The notes under the pieces are model-generated. The model was not told the DNA's origin and made no database searches. It saw nothing but the letters and a program-made list of their open reading frames with translations. Below are positions 7,387 to 12,862 of a DNA stretch of 12,862 bases, piece by piece; positions within the stretch are counted from its first letter, which is position 1; every line of letters begins with the position of its first letter. The position numbers were made by a program, and so were the translations under genes. Origin of the DNA: a bacterium (lineage in GTDB: Bacteria > JAHJDO01); assembly GCA_030611945.1 (NCBI GenBank), contig JAUWOV010000052.1, positions 1 through 12,862 of the forward strand, given 5' to 3'.

Positions 7387-8598
7387 ATGCCGACTTATCA
7401 ATACAGAGCCAGAAATAAAGAGGGTGAGGTTATCACGAGCAGTCTGGACGCGGATAGTGAGCCTCAGGTTATAGCTCAACTGGAAGCTCTGGGAAATCTT
7501 CCTATTACAGTCTCCCTTGTTAAGAAAAAAGAAGAACCAAAATTCAAATTTTCATTAGGAGGAAAGATAGGTCCAAAAATTCTGACAGTCTTTACACGAC
7601 AGCTTGCCACTATGATCCGCGCCGGAGTGCCTATTATTGCATGCCTTAACACACTGATGGCAGAATCAGAAAACGAAAGATTTAAACAGGTCTTAAGAGA
7701 AGTAAAAATGGATATTCAGGAAGGAAAGACTCTTTCAAGAGCTCTTTCCCTGCATCCAAAGGTTTTTTCCCAGCTATATACAAACACAGTTCTCTCAGGA
7801 GAGGCGGGCGGAGCGTTAGATGTGACACTGAAAAGACTGGCTACCTTGCTGGAGCATGAGGCAGAAATCCAGGCAAATATAAAAGCAGCTACCAGATATC
7901 CTGTTATAGTAATAGTCGGAATAACTATAGCTTTCTTTGTTCTGGTTACTACGGTTGTGCCTAAGTTTGCAAGTGTTTTCGCAGCTTCTAAAGTAGCGCT
8001 TCCTCTAGCTACCAGGATTTTGATAGGTGTAGATTACGGTATCCGTCACTATTGGTTCTATATTATTCCATCTATTCTCTTTTTGGGATTTGGTCTATGG
8101 AAATACATCCAGACAGAACAAGGAAAGTATCAATGGGACTGGCTCAAGCTTAAACTTCCCATATTCGGACCGCTTTCCACCAAGATCGCCGCATCCAGAT
8201 TCGCCCAGACCCTGTCTACCTTAAGCAGGTCAGGACTGCCTATTCTTAAAACTCTGGACATAGTAGGGCTGACTATTGGAAACGTTGTTATAGGCAAAGA
8301 AATAAATAAGCTAAGCGCTTCGGTTACGGAAGGAAAAGGACTTGCTGAGCCGCTTCTTGAAGGCAAATTTTTTCCGCCTCTTGTTTCTCATATGGTAGCT
8401 ATAGGCGAGCAGTCCGGGCATCTTGACGAAATGCTGGATTCTCTCCAGCAGCACTACGACCAGGAGATCAATTCTACGGTCAAGAACTTAACAACTCTGA
8501 TTGAACCCGTACTCACTGTTGCTCTTGGTGTCATAGTTTTGTTCATAGCTCTGGGAATATTCCTGCCTATGTGGAATTTGGCGAGCGCTGTGAAATGA
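7387..8598 (+). CDS. pilC: PilC/GspF inner-membrane platform protein
   Basis: This is the inner-membrane platform of type IV pilus or type II secretion machines, where the assembly ATPase engages. The 403-residue length is normal. The N-terminal MPTYQYRARNKEG opening is typical. Two GspF domains repeat the same motifs: RQLATMIRAGVPI (71-83) and AQTLSTLSRSGLPI (273-286), then GEAGGALD (138-145) and GEQSGHLD (340-347). Membrane helices fall near 172-192, 222-239 and 374-395. The ATG at 7387 follows a weak GAGAG ribosome site next to the palindromic repeat. The gene lies between the regulator and the pilin, so it belongs to the same functional set as pilB. Confidence 0.95.
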   Translation: MPTYQYRARNKEGEVITSSLDADSEPQVIAQLEALGNLPITVSLVKKKEEPKFKFSLGGKIGPKILTVFTRQLATMIRAGVPIIACLNTLMAESENERFKQVLREVKMDIQEGKTLSRALSLHPKVFSQLYTNTVLSGEAGGALDVTLKRLATLLEHEAEIQANIKAATRYPVIVIVGITIAFFVLVTTVVPKFASVFAASKVALPLATRILIGVDYGIRHYWFYIIPSILFLGFGLWKYIQTEQGKYQWDWLKLKLPIFGPLSTKIAASRFAQTLSTLSRSGLPILKTLDIVGLTIGNVVIGKEINKLSASVTEGKGLAEPLLEGKFFPPLVSHMVAIGEQSGHLDEMLDSLQQHYDQEINSTVKNLTTLIEPVLTVALGVIVLFIALGIFLPMWNLASAVK

Positions 8599-8629
8599 GA
8601 AGGAGAGAGAAAGGCATGTATCATATTAG

Positions 8630-8651
8630 AACAGTTCCTTATTTTACTGTT
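8630..8651. promoter_or_regulatory. Candidate activator (enhancer) dyad upstream of the pilin promoter
   Basis: AACAGT (8630-8635) and ACTGTT (8646-8651) form an exact 6-bp dyad with a 10-bp gap, centred about 80 bp before the -24 element. NtrC/PilR-type activators bind imperfect dyads about 100 bp upstream of sigma-54 promoters, so size and position fit. A wider pair, AGGCAT (8612-8617) and ATGCCT (8674-8679), encloses it. Binding is inferred. Confidence 0.4.
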
Positions 8652-8718
8652 TCAGATAGGAATAGAAGATAAAATGCCTAATTCCCAGATAAGCCTGCGG
8701 AAAAGGGATTGGCTAAAT

Positions 8719-8734
8719 TGGCACGTATTTTGCT
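8719..8734 (+). promoter_or_regulatory. Sigma-54 (-24/-12) promoter of the pilin gene
   Basis: TGGCACG at 8719-8725 and TTGCT at 8730-8734 match the sigma-54 consensus, with GG (8720-8721) and GC (8732-8733) exactly 10 bases apart. The predicted start of transcription is near 8745, giving a leader of about 64 bases to the pilin ATG at 8809. The nearby sigma-54 activator gene supports function. Confidence 0.85.
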
Positions 8735-8758
8735 CGTAATATAAGCTGCAGAAAGGAC

Positions 8759-8786
8759 TTGACACAATGAAAGCTAGTGTGATAAC
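8759..8786 (+). promoter_or_regulatory. Possible second, sigma-70-type promoter before the pilin gene
   Basis: TTGACA (8759-8764) is followed after 16 bases by GATAAC (8781-8786), preceded by TGT as in extended -10 promoters. Transcription would start near 8793 and still include the ribosome site. It lies within the leader of the sigma-54 transcript and could supply basal expression. The -10 match is only 4 of 6. Confidence 0.25.
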
Positions 8787-8808
8787 GTTTCAAAAGGGAG
8801 GTGAAAAC

Positions 8809-9219
8809 ATGTTGAAGAAATCGCTTAAAATGGACAAAGGATTTACATTGATTGAGCTTGTCATGGTAATAGTGATCATCGGTATATTGGCTGCGGTAGC
8901 TATCCCTAAATATATCGGTTTACAGGGTGATGCTAGGAATGCTGCGGAACAGGGAGTAGTCGGAGGCGTGAGAGCTGGTATTAGTGTCTGGCATGCCAAC
9001 GCATTAGTTAAGGCGACAACTCCTGTGTGGCCAGCTATTCTGGATGATGAGGATAACGATGCTACAACTAACTTATTTGCCAGCGTGCTGGATACCCCTA
9101 TAAATTCCGCCTGGAAAAAGAACAGTGCTACGGAATATGAAGCCAACACGGGACACACTGGTACGGGGGGAGTAGCTACCTATACTTACAATACCCTTAC
9201 TGGCTCGTTTACAAAGTAA
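8809..9219 (+). CDS. Type IV pilin-like prepilin
   Basis: This is a class III signal-peptide protein of the pilin/pseudopilin family. The short basic leader [11 protein letters not shown] is cut by prepilin peptidase between G11 and F12. The mature protein starts [20 protein letters not shown], with the conserved Glu at mature position 5, and is about 125 residues, short for a major pilin. It has no cysteine and a C-terminal part rich in Thr, Gly and Tyr. I chose ATG 8809 because GGGAGGTG (8796-8803) is a very strong ribosome site. An in-frame ATG at 8767 would add 14 residues. A sigma-54 promoter precedes it and a strong terminator follows, fitting an abundant, separately regulated structural subunit. 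Major pilin is likely, but a pseudopilin is possible. Confidence 0.93.
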   Translation: MLKKSLKMDKGFTLIELVMVIVIIGILAAVAIPKYIGLQGDARNAAEQGVVGGVRAGISVWHANALVKATTPVWPAILDDEDNDATTNLFASVLDTPINSAWKKNSATEYEANTGHTGTGGVATYTYNTLTGSFTK

Positions 9220-9247
9220 GTCAAAAATGGTGTAGTTCTACATTGAG

Positions 9248-9287
9248 AAAGGGAGGATTAAAAAATCCTCCCTTTTGTTTTTTCTTT
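9248..9287 (+). terminator. Rho-independent terminator after the pilin gene
   Basis: A perfect 12-bp stem, AAAGGGAGGATT (9248-9259) with AATCCTCCCTTT (9264-9275), has a loop of four A and is followed by a T-rich run (TTTTGTTTTTTC). It lies 28 bases after the pilin stop and should end the pilus operon. Confidence 0.93.
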
Positions 9288-9392
9288 CTTTCTCTATTTA
9301 TTCGTAAAATAGAGGAGAAAAACTCCCGTCTCTTTTCAATGTATGAGTTACGTACTATACTAAATTCCCCACAGAAAAAATGCTCAACATTT

Positions 9393-9548
9393 TTTTACGA
9401 GTATTATGCTCTGCCCTGGCTTCTTATTGGAAAAGCTTATCAGAAAAACAATAATTCTGAAAAAGCCATGGAAAATTATGAAAGAGCACAAAAAATTGTT
9501 CCATGGAAGACAGGATTTGATAAATGGCTGGGAATTAGAAGGAAGTAG
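9393..9548 (+). pseudogene. 3' fragment of a TPR-like protein gene (copy 1)
   Basis: The frame ending in TAG at 9546-9548 reads a TPR-like helix pair (PWLLIGKAYQKNNNSEKAMENYERA in pieces) and then a C-terminal tail ending in DKWLGIRRK. The same protein end is encoded at 11057-11212. The frame is open back into the pilin terminator, but those upstream residues do not resemble a protein domain and there is no ribosome site, so this is most likely a 5'-truncated remnant. The parent gene cannot be named. TPR tails occur on many membrane enzymes and scaffold proteins. Confidence 0.6.
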
Positions 9549-9636
9549 ACAGACCAGCTAGCTGGAATATCTATGTTTGATAAGGACTGGAAAGCCAAGA
9601 CATTGCATCCTTTATATAATCGTAACAAAATAGGAC
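9399..9636. repeat. Long direct repeat, copy 1
   Basis: This 238-bp stretch matches 11063-11300 without gaps and, counted by eye, with 14 mismatches (about 94% identity). It holds the 3' end of the TPR-like gene, a short spacer with the 12-bp palindrome CCAGCTAGCTGG (9554-9565), and on the other strand the last codons of an abiEii-like gene. Similarity stops at 9636, and the ATPase unit begins there. Confidence 0.9.
9571..9636 (-). pseudogene. 3' remnant of an abiEii-like toxin gene
   Basis: Read on the minus strand, this stretch encodes NVLFCYDYIKDAMS, matching the KVLFFYDYIKDAIS end of the intact AbiEii at 11259-12035. The stop codon of the intact gene (TAG) is TGG here, so the frame runs on to a TAG at 9571-9573. 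The rest of the gene is missing because the repeat ends. It indicates that an abiEii gene, or its duplicated end, once adjoined this TPR fragment. Confidence 0.55.
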
Positions 9637-9650
9637 ATTTCTAAATGTGC

Positions 9651-9680
9651 TTGACAAATTAGTTGTATTTATTTTAAAAT
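9651..9680 (+). promoter_or_regulatory. Sigma-70-type promoter of the ATPase gene
   Basis: TTGACA (9651-9656) and TAAAAT (9675-9680) are 18 bases apart, with 6/6 and 5/6 consensus matches. Transcription would start near 9687, at the left edge of the repeat array that follows. The promoter lies just inside the unit between the two long direct repeats. Confidence 0.7.
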
Positions 9681-9683
9681 ATT

Positions 9684-9740
9684 GTTAGCATACTTAGCGA
9701 AAGTAGCAAAAGATGCTAACAGTGCTAATTGTGCTAAAAG
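9684..9740. promoter_or_regulatory. Symmetric array of six half-sites (operator-like) at the ATPase transcription start
   Basis: Three TTAGC-type units lie at 9685, 9694 and 9703 (the third is GTAGC), each 9 bases apart. Three GCTAA units follow at 9715, 9724 and 9733, again 9 bases apart. All three pairs are mirror-symmetric around 9711. The outermost left unit and the first right unit extend to a perfect 7-bp pair, GTTAGCA/TGCTAAC (9684-9690 and 9714-9720). The array starts at the predicted transcription start and ends right against the ribosome site GGGAGG. It could be a repressor operator with cooperative half-sites, or an RNA hairpin controlling translation. The binding factor is unknown. 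Confidence 0.7.
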
Positions 9741-9749
9741 GGGAGGCAA

Positions 9750-10907
9750 GTGAAACTAAATCCATTTATGCCAGGCAGAACAATTGATCCTCGGTTTTTT
9801 GCAGGGAGAGAAAGTGAAATTAAAAAATTTAAAATGTTTTATAGAAATGTTAAGCAGGGTAATTCCTTGCATTTTGCTGTGCAAGGAGACAGAGGTATCG
9901 GGAAAACATCCCTAATTCGTTACCTTGAATCTTTAGCTAAGACGGATAAAGCTATTGTTGTTAGGCTAGACATGGATGCTTCTTTTGATAGCCTTAATGC
10001 TTTCGCTAAAGCTCTGCTTTCTAAAATACGTAAAGAAGGCCAAAGATATTCACAGTTATTTAAGGTCTCGGAGACATTTAGAAAACTGTTTCAGGAGAGA
10101 TCTGTTTCGCTTGACCTTTTTGGGGCTTCTATTGAATTAAGCAAGAAAGAACAAATCCAATCCTTTGAACTTCAGGACAAACTTAGTGAAATATGGCTTA
10201 AAATGGCTAAAAATGTTCCCGCTGTTGTGATTATGATAGATGAGGCAGAATATTTAGAAAAAATAGAGGGAGCTTTCCAATACATAAGGAACGTATTTGC
10301 TAGATTAGCTGAAGAAAATTGCTGTTATATGCTTGTGATATCAGGGAAATTAACGTTGTTTAGAAAGATAAAAGAAATCCATTCTCCATTAGCAAGGTTT
10401 TTTAATCCCGTAGAATTGGGCTCTTTTAATGAAAAAGAGAGCAGAGAGGCAATCCTCAAGCCCTTGCAGGGTTCTGAGTTTGAAATGTCCAATACGGTCA
10501 TCAATAAAATCATAGAAGAAAGCGAAGGTCATCCTTATATTATACAAGTATATGGCTTTTATCTTTGCGAAAATTCCCCAAAGAAAAACATCGATATTTC
10601 TGTATTTAATGCTAATTATCCTATTATTTTAGATAGTCTTTCTCAACAACTTTTTTCGGATTATTATCATTTAGCAAGTAATGCTGAAAAAAACATTCTC
10701 AAGTTGATGGCGAATGATGATAAAAATACTATTCAAATTGTAGATGTCGCCAAGAAAGCTGGAAAAACAACTTCTGAAATAAGTTACTTATTTGAGCGCC
10801 TCGTAGAAAAGGATTCTTTGATTAAAACAAGTAGGGGGAAATACTCATTGTTTCATGGGTTATTTAAGCAATATTTGAAACAGGTTGAATATAAGGAATA
10901 TTTATAA
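9750..10907 (+). CDS. STAND/AAA-like ATPase with C-terminal winged helix, function unknown
   Basis: The 385-residue protein opens with NPFMPGRTIDPRFFAGRESE, a signature of orphan AAA/STAND-type ATPases in bacteria and archaea. Walker A is GDRGIGKT (46-53, Lys52) and Walker B is VVIMIDEAEY (159-168, Asp164-Glu165). A ISGK segment (197-200) fits the sensor-1 strand. Residues about 300-375 look like a winged-helix domain (NAEKNILKLM, then TSEISYLFERLVEKD). No membrane helix is seen. Start is GTG at 9750, behind GGGAGG. It has its own promoter and an unusual symmetric repeat array, and its stop overlaps the start of a serine recombinase gene. This context suggests a mobile or defence cargo gene. 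The winged helix might let it bind DNA or its own operator, but no role is established. Confidence 0.85.
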   Translation: MKLNPFMPGRTIDPRFFAGRESEIKKFKMFYRNVKQGNSLHFAVQGDRGIGKTSLIRYLESLAKTDKAIVVRLDMDASFDSLNAFAKALLSKIRKEGQRYSQLFKVSETFRKLFQERSVSLDLFGASIELSKKEQIQSFELQDKLSEIWLKMAKNVPAVVIMIDEAEYLEKIEGAFQYIRNVFARLAEENCCYMLVISGKLTLFRKIKEIHSPLARFFNPVELGSFNEKESREAILKPLQGSEFEMSNTVINKIIEESEGHPYIIQVYGFYLCENSPKKNIDISVFNANYPIILDSLSQQLFSDYYHLASNAEKNILKLMANDDKNTIQIVDVAKKAGKTTSEISYLFERLVEKDSLIKTSRGKYSLFHGLFKQYLKQVEYKEYL

Positions 10908-11017
10908 TGCTTATTGGATATACTAGCATTTCAACACATGACCAAAATCTTGATTTGGCTATTCTTGGGCTTTTTGTAATAATTTTTAAACTCATCCAAA
11001 AAGAGATTGGCACTTAA
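10907..11017 (+). pseudogene. Truncated serine recombinase (resolvase/invertase) N-terminus
   Basis: The frame starts MLIGYTSISTHDQNLDLA, matching the resolvase/invertase N-terminus (MLIGYARVST-DQN-LDL), including the catalytic-serine position (Ser9) in SIST. Similarity stops after about 17 residues, and the frame ends at TAA 11015-11017 after 36 residues, so the catalytic domain is broken and the DNA-binding part is absent. The ATG overlaps the ATPase stop (TAATG), so the two genes were translationally coupled in one operon. The break point lies near 10958, and the sequence beyond it is unrelated. This remnant marks a mobile-element origin for the unit. Confidence 0.7.
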
Positions 11018-11056
11018 GTAAGAAGCTGATTTACGGCTCATTCCTACCCTTCTATC

Positions 11057-11212
11057 TTCTATGAGTATTACGCTCAACCCTGGCTCCTTATTGGAAAAGC
11101 TTATCAGAAAAATAATAATTCTGAAAAAGCCATGGAAAATTATGAAAGAGCCCAAAAAATTGTCCCGTGGAAGACGGGATTTGATAAATGGCTGGGAATT
11201 AGAAGGAAGTAG
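11057..11212 (+). pseudogene. 3' fragment of a TPR-like protein gene (copy 2)
   Basis: This second copy of the TPR-like gene end has the same reading frame and TAG stop (11210-11212) as 9393-9548. An in-frame TGA at 11027 closes the frame upstream, and no start with a ribosome site is present, so it is also a 5'-truncated remnant. Seven of the eight codon differences from copy 1 within the repeat are silent; the exception changes Leu to Gln. It faces the abiEii gene tail to tail. Confidence 0.6.
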
Positions 11213-11300
11213 ACAGACCAGCTAGCTGGAATATCTATGTTTGATAAGGACTGGAAAACTAAGATATTGCATCCTTTATATAATCGTAAAAAAACAGGAC
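11063..11300. repeat. Long direct repeat, copy 2
   Basis: This is the partner of 9399-9636, shifted by exactly 1664 bases with no gaps. It includes the palindrome CCAGCTAGCTGG at 11218-11229 and runs 42 bases into the 3' end of the intact abiEii gene. The 1.4 kb between the two copies carries the ATPase and the broken recombinase. Confidence 0.9.
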
Positions 11301-12035
11301 TTTCTTAGAATCATGCGGAGCAAACAAAAACGGACCTACATCTTTTGCCAATAACTTAAAATTAAGCTTCTCGCATCTCAATAAAAGCCGCTTTTTTAAA
11401 TCAAAGTTATCTCTAATTTTCAATTTTTGTTTTAAGTATTCAAGATTCGGTTTTGTCTTACCCAGCAGAAAAACAGCATCGTAAAAATCCCTCCCCATCG
11501 GACGCTTGCGTTCAAAAATAGCATATATTTTCTGAGCCAGCAATACATCAACAGGCACCACATTTATTCTTAAGAACACATCAAACTTGTTTATAATAAC
11601 CACATCCGGACAATAACTAAACCTCTGAGGCTCTGCATCAAGTTGAATCAACAATCTTTCCTCTCTATGACCGGAAAGTCCATTCTCAAAAAGCACACCA
11701 AAAATTCTGATATAAGATCTATATGCGCCTTTAAACACATTCTTGACTTCCACAATATACCCTTCCTGCTCCAACTTTCTCTTTATTAATTCACTTAATT
11801 GCTTAAAATCTCCTTCATCCAAACCAAGATTATCAAAATCTAAATCTTCTGAGAACCTTGTATTTGAATGTATAATGCGAGCAGCTGTCCCGCCCATAAA
11901 CGATAATCTTTCGCCAAACTTTGATTCAAATATAATATCCAGTATCTTATATTGCAGATATTCCCGCAATAGATTCCGCTTGAACGGCTTTAGATATTCG
12001 GGATAGAAAGATTCTATCTGTCCTATATCAAGCAT
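11259..12035 (-). CDS. abiEii: AbiEii/AbiGii-family nucleotidyltransferase toxin
   Basis: This 258-residue protein is a DNA polymerase beta-type nucleotidyltransferase of the AbiEii family, the toxin of type IV toxin-antitoxin pairs also known as phage abortive-infection systems. Motif I is MGGTAAR (47-53) followed by RFSEDLDFD (60-68), with D64 and D66 as metal-binding residues. An Asp in LIQLDAE (133) fits the third carboxylate. The QK and GRDFYD stretch (168-186) matches the conserved basic and acidic motifs of the family. The ATG at 12035 overlaps the abiEi stop by 8 bases, with GGAG upstream, so both are made from one message. The last 13 codons and the stop lie within the long direct repeat. 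The known family targets GTP or tRNA; its target here is unknown. Confidence 0.9.
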   Translation of the reverse strand: MLDIGQIESFYPEYLKPFKRNLLREYLQYKILDIIFESKFGERLSFMGGTAARIIHSNTRFSEDLDFDNLGLDEGDFKQLSELIKRKLEQEGYIVEVKNVFKGAYRSYIRIFGVLFENGLSGHREERLLIQLDAEPQRFSYCPDVVIINKFDVFLRINVVPVDVLLAQKIYAIFERKRPMGRDFYDAVFLLGKTKPNLEYLKQKLKIRDNFDLKKRLLLRCEKLNFKLLAKDVGPFLFAPHDSKKVLFFYDYIKDAIS

Positions 12036-12645
12036 GTTTTACCCACTCCAGAAAAGATTTTATTGTCTTGCTTAATGTCTTTTGAGTAAACTTTTCAAGA
12101 AATGCATAGAGTTTTTTTTCATCAACTTGATGAAAGAACGCGTCTCTATTTATGCGAAGACCTGTAAAATCACTTTCTTTTTTCACATTTGGATTGATAT
12201 AAAGATAATCCAGAATAGTTTTTTCTATGCTGGCAATCTTAAAATATTTGTCGTTATACTTGATGAGATTATAACCAAAGAAGAGTTCTTGCTTTATTGT
12301 TTTATAGCTAAATTCCGCTATCGGGGTCTTAAACCTATAAGTGCGACGAGTAGAAGCAGAGGTTATCTCATACACGCTTTCAGGAATTAAATTATAATAA
12401 GACATCGCCATTTCAAACGATATATAGGACGGCTTATATATTCTATTAGCAATTTCAAAAAGAACATTTTCATTAAGTTCCAGATCAGAAAAAACATAAT
12501 AGCCCTTTACAATCTTTTTGATATAGCCCTTAGCCTGCCATTCATTTAATCTTGCGCGAAAGAAATCACTGTCAATCTTTTTAATGTCGTTAATGGAAAA
12601 TACTGTAAAATCCTTTAACGCCTCTTTCAGTCTAACATACTGCAT
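12028..12645 (-). CDS. abiEi: AbiEi-family antitoxin / transcriptional repressor
   Basis: This 205-residue protein fits AbiEi, the antitoxin that counters AbiEii and represses its own operon. The N-terminal 50 residues form a winged helix (RLNEWQAKGYIKKIVKGYY at 32-50). The conserved YISFEMAMSYYNLIP segment (74-88) and IASIEKTILDYLY (137-149) match the family pattern (YIS..SALSYHGLI and ASPEKALLDLL). It lies directly upstream of abiEii with an 8-base overlap, the usual antitoxin-toxin order. Start is ATG at 12645, with a weak AGAG ribosome site. In characterised systems the pair does not form a stable complex and AbiEi binds inverted repeats in the promoter. A candidate site is present upstream. 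Confidence 0.87.
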   Translation of the reverse strand: MQYVRLKEALKDFTVFSINDIKKIDSDFFRARLNEWQAKGYIKKIVKGYYVFSDLELNENVLFEIANRIYKPSYISFEMAMSYYNLIPESVYEITSASTRRTYRFKTPIAEFSYKTIKQELFFGYNLIKYNDKYFKIASIEKTILDYLYINPNVKKESDFTGLRINRDAFFHQVDEKKLYAFLEKFTQKTLSKTIKSFLEWVKHA

Positions 12646-12658
12646 TTTATTTCTCTAG

Positions 12659-12720
12659 AATACTCTTTTTAGTATTAATAAGAAATATATTATCCGCATT
12701 TATTTTAGAAATCAAGTATT
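12659..12720 (-). promoter_or_regulatory. Candidate abiE promoter and AbiEi operator
   Basis: On the minus strand TTGATT (12715-12710) and TAATAT (12692-12687) lie 17 bases apart and form a plausible promoter. Between the -10 and the ATG is the inverted repeat AATACT (12659-12664) with AGTATT (12671-12676). A further AGTATT copy lies at 12715-12720, at the -35. AbiEi proteins are known to bind inverted repeats in their promoter, so this fits autorepression. Binding is inferred. Confidence 0.45.
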
Positions 12721-12773
12721 AAATCCCAAATTCCTATTTAGACCGGCAAACACAGGGATCTAAAGAAAATTCG

Positions 12774-12794
12774 AGATTAGTTTTTACCTAATCT
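12774..12794. repeat. Short inverted repeat in the noncoding right end
   Basis: AGATTAG (12774-12780) and CTAATCT (12788-12794) are exact complements around a 7-base loop. The stem is AT-rich with no clear T-run, so terminator function is doubtful. Apart from the abiE promoter region I see no gene or other signal in 12646-12862. Confidence 0.4.
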
Positions 12795-12862
12795 ACTTAT
12801 TTCTGCCAAGAATTTCCTTTCAAATCACTATAATTCACTCAAAGAACGTTTTATGCCTGGTT

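Noticed and set aside
8595-8672. A 25-codon frame overlapping the pilC stop by ATGA
   Set aside because: It is very short and rich in Arg, and it occupies the region of the likely activator site. A decayed transposase-like scrap is possible but cannot be shown.
8767-8808. Upstream in-frame ATG for the pilin gene
   Set aside because: It has a weaker AAGGA site and would give an unusually long prepilin leader. The ATG at 8809 has a far better ribosome site and a normal 11-residue leader.
9243-9392. Open frame upstream of the TPR fragment, beginning inside the pilin terminator
   Set aside because: The start would lie within the terminator stem, there is no ribosome site, and the residues have no domain-like pattern. 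Only the part from about 9393, shared with the second copy, is supported as coding history.
12112-12119. Run of eight T (A8 in abiEi) as a slippage site
   Set aside because: It encodes two ordinary Lys codons. A-runs of this length are common in AT-rich genes and give no specific sign of switching.
12774-12794. Inverted repeat as a terminator
   Set aside because: The stem is AT-rich and lacks a following T-run on either strand, so it is listed only as a repeat.
1-12862. CRISPR arrays, tRNA and rRNA genes
   Set aside because: No regularly spaced repeat-spacer pattern and no tRNA or rRNA signature was seen. The 9-bp array at 9684-9740 is far too short-spaced for CRISPR.

Overview
The window looks like a chromosomal segment of an AT-rich, Gram-negative-type (diderm) uncultured bacterium. 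It carries a compact type IV pilus / type II secretion-like operon with two-component signalling genes, followed by an accessory region. Overlapping genes, TTG and GTG starts, and several short intergenic repeats fit deep-branching environmental lineages. I cannot place the phylum from sequence alone.

Bases 1-140 hold the 3' end of an unrecognised gene. Bases 198-3183 form a tightly overlapping signalling cluster: a double receiver protein whose first receiver is degenerate, a soluble PAS-type histidine kinase ending in what looks like a degenerate GGDEF domain, and two single-domain receivers. No DNA-binding output domain is present, so these proteins probably act by protein contact. The next genes are a PilB/GspE assembly ATPase (3190-5031), an ExeA/GspA-like AAA ATPase (5034-5849), a sigma-54 response regulator (5929-7287), a PilC/GspF platform protein (7387-8598) and a type IV pilin-like prepilin (8809-9219) with a strong terminator. 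A near-consensus -24/-12 sigma-54 promoter lies before the pilin gene, with an upstream dyad that could be the activator site. This suggests that the regulator encoded two genes upstream switches on pilin synthesis. Two palindromic intergenic repeats flank the regulator gene.

From 9249 onward the DNA is accessory. Two direct repeats of about 238 bp (9399-9636 and 11063-11300, about 94% identical) each carry the 3' end of a TPR-like gene and, convergently, the 3' end of an abiEii gene. Between them lies a roughly 1.4-kb unit with its own promoter, a symmetric array of six 5-bp half-sites (three TTAGC-type then three GCTAA-type, at exact 9-bp steps), a STAND/AAA-like ATPase gene, and a translationally coupled start of a serine recombinase gene broken after about 17 codons of homology. 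Copy 2 runs into an intact abiEii-abiEi toxin-antitoxin pair on the minus strand, with its own promoter and a possible operator.

The best candidate for something undescribed is the ATPase plus serine recombinase unit with its symmetric operator-like array, lodged between duplicated gene ends beside an AbiE system. Its function is not known from sequence. Defence, mobility and regulation are all open.
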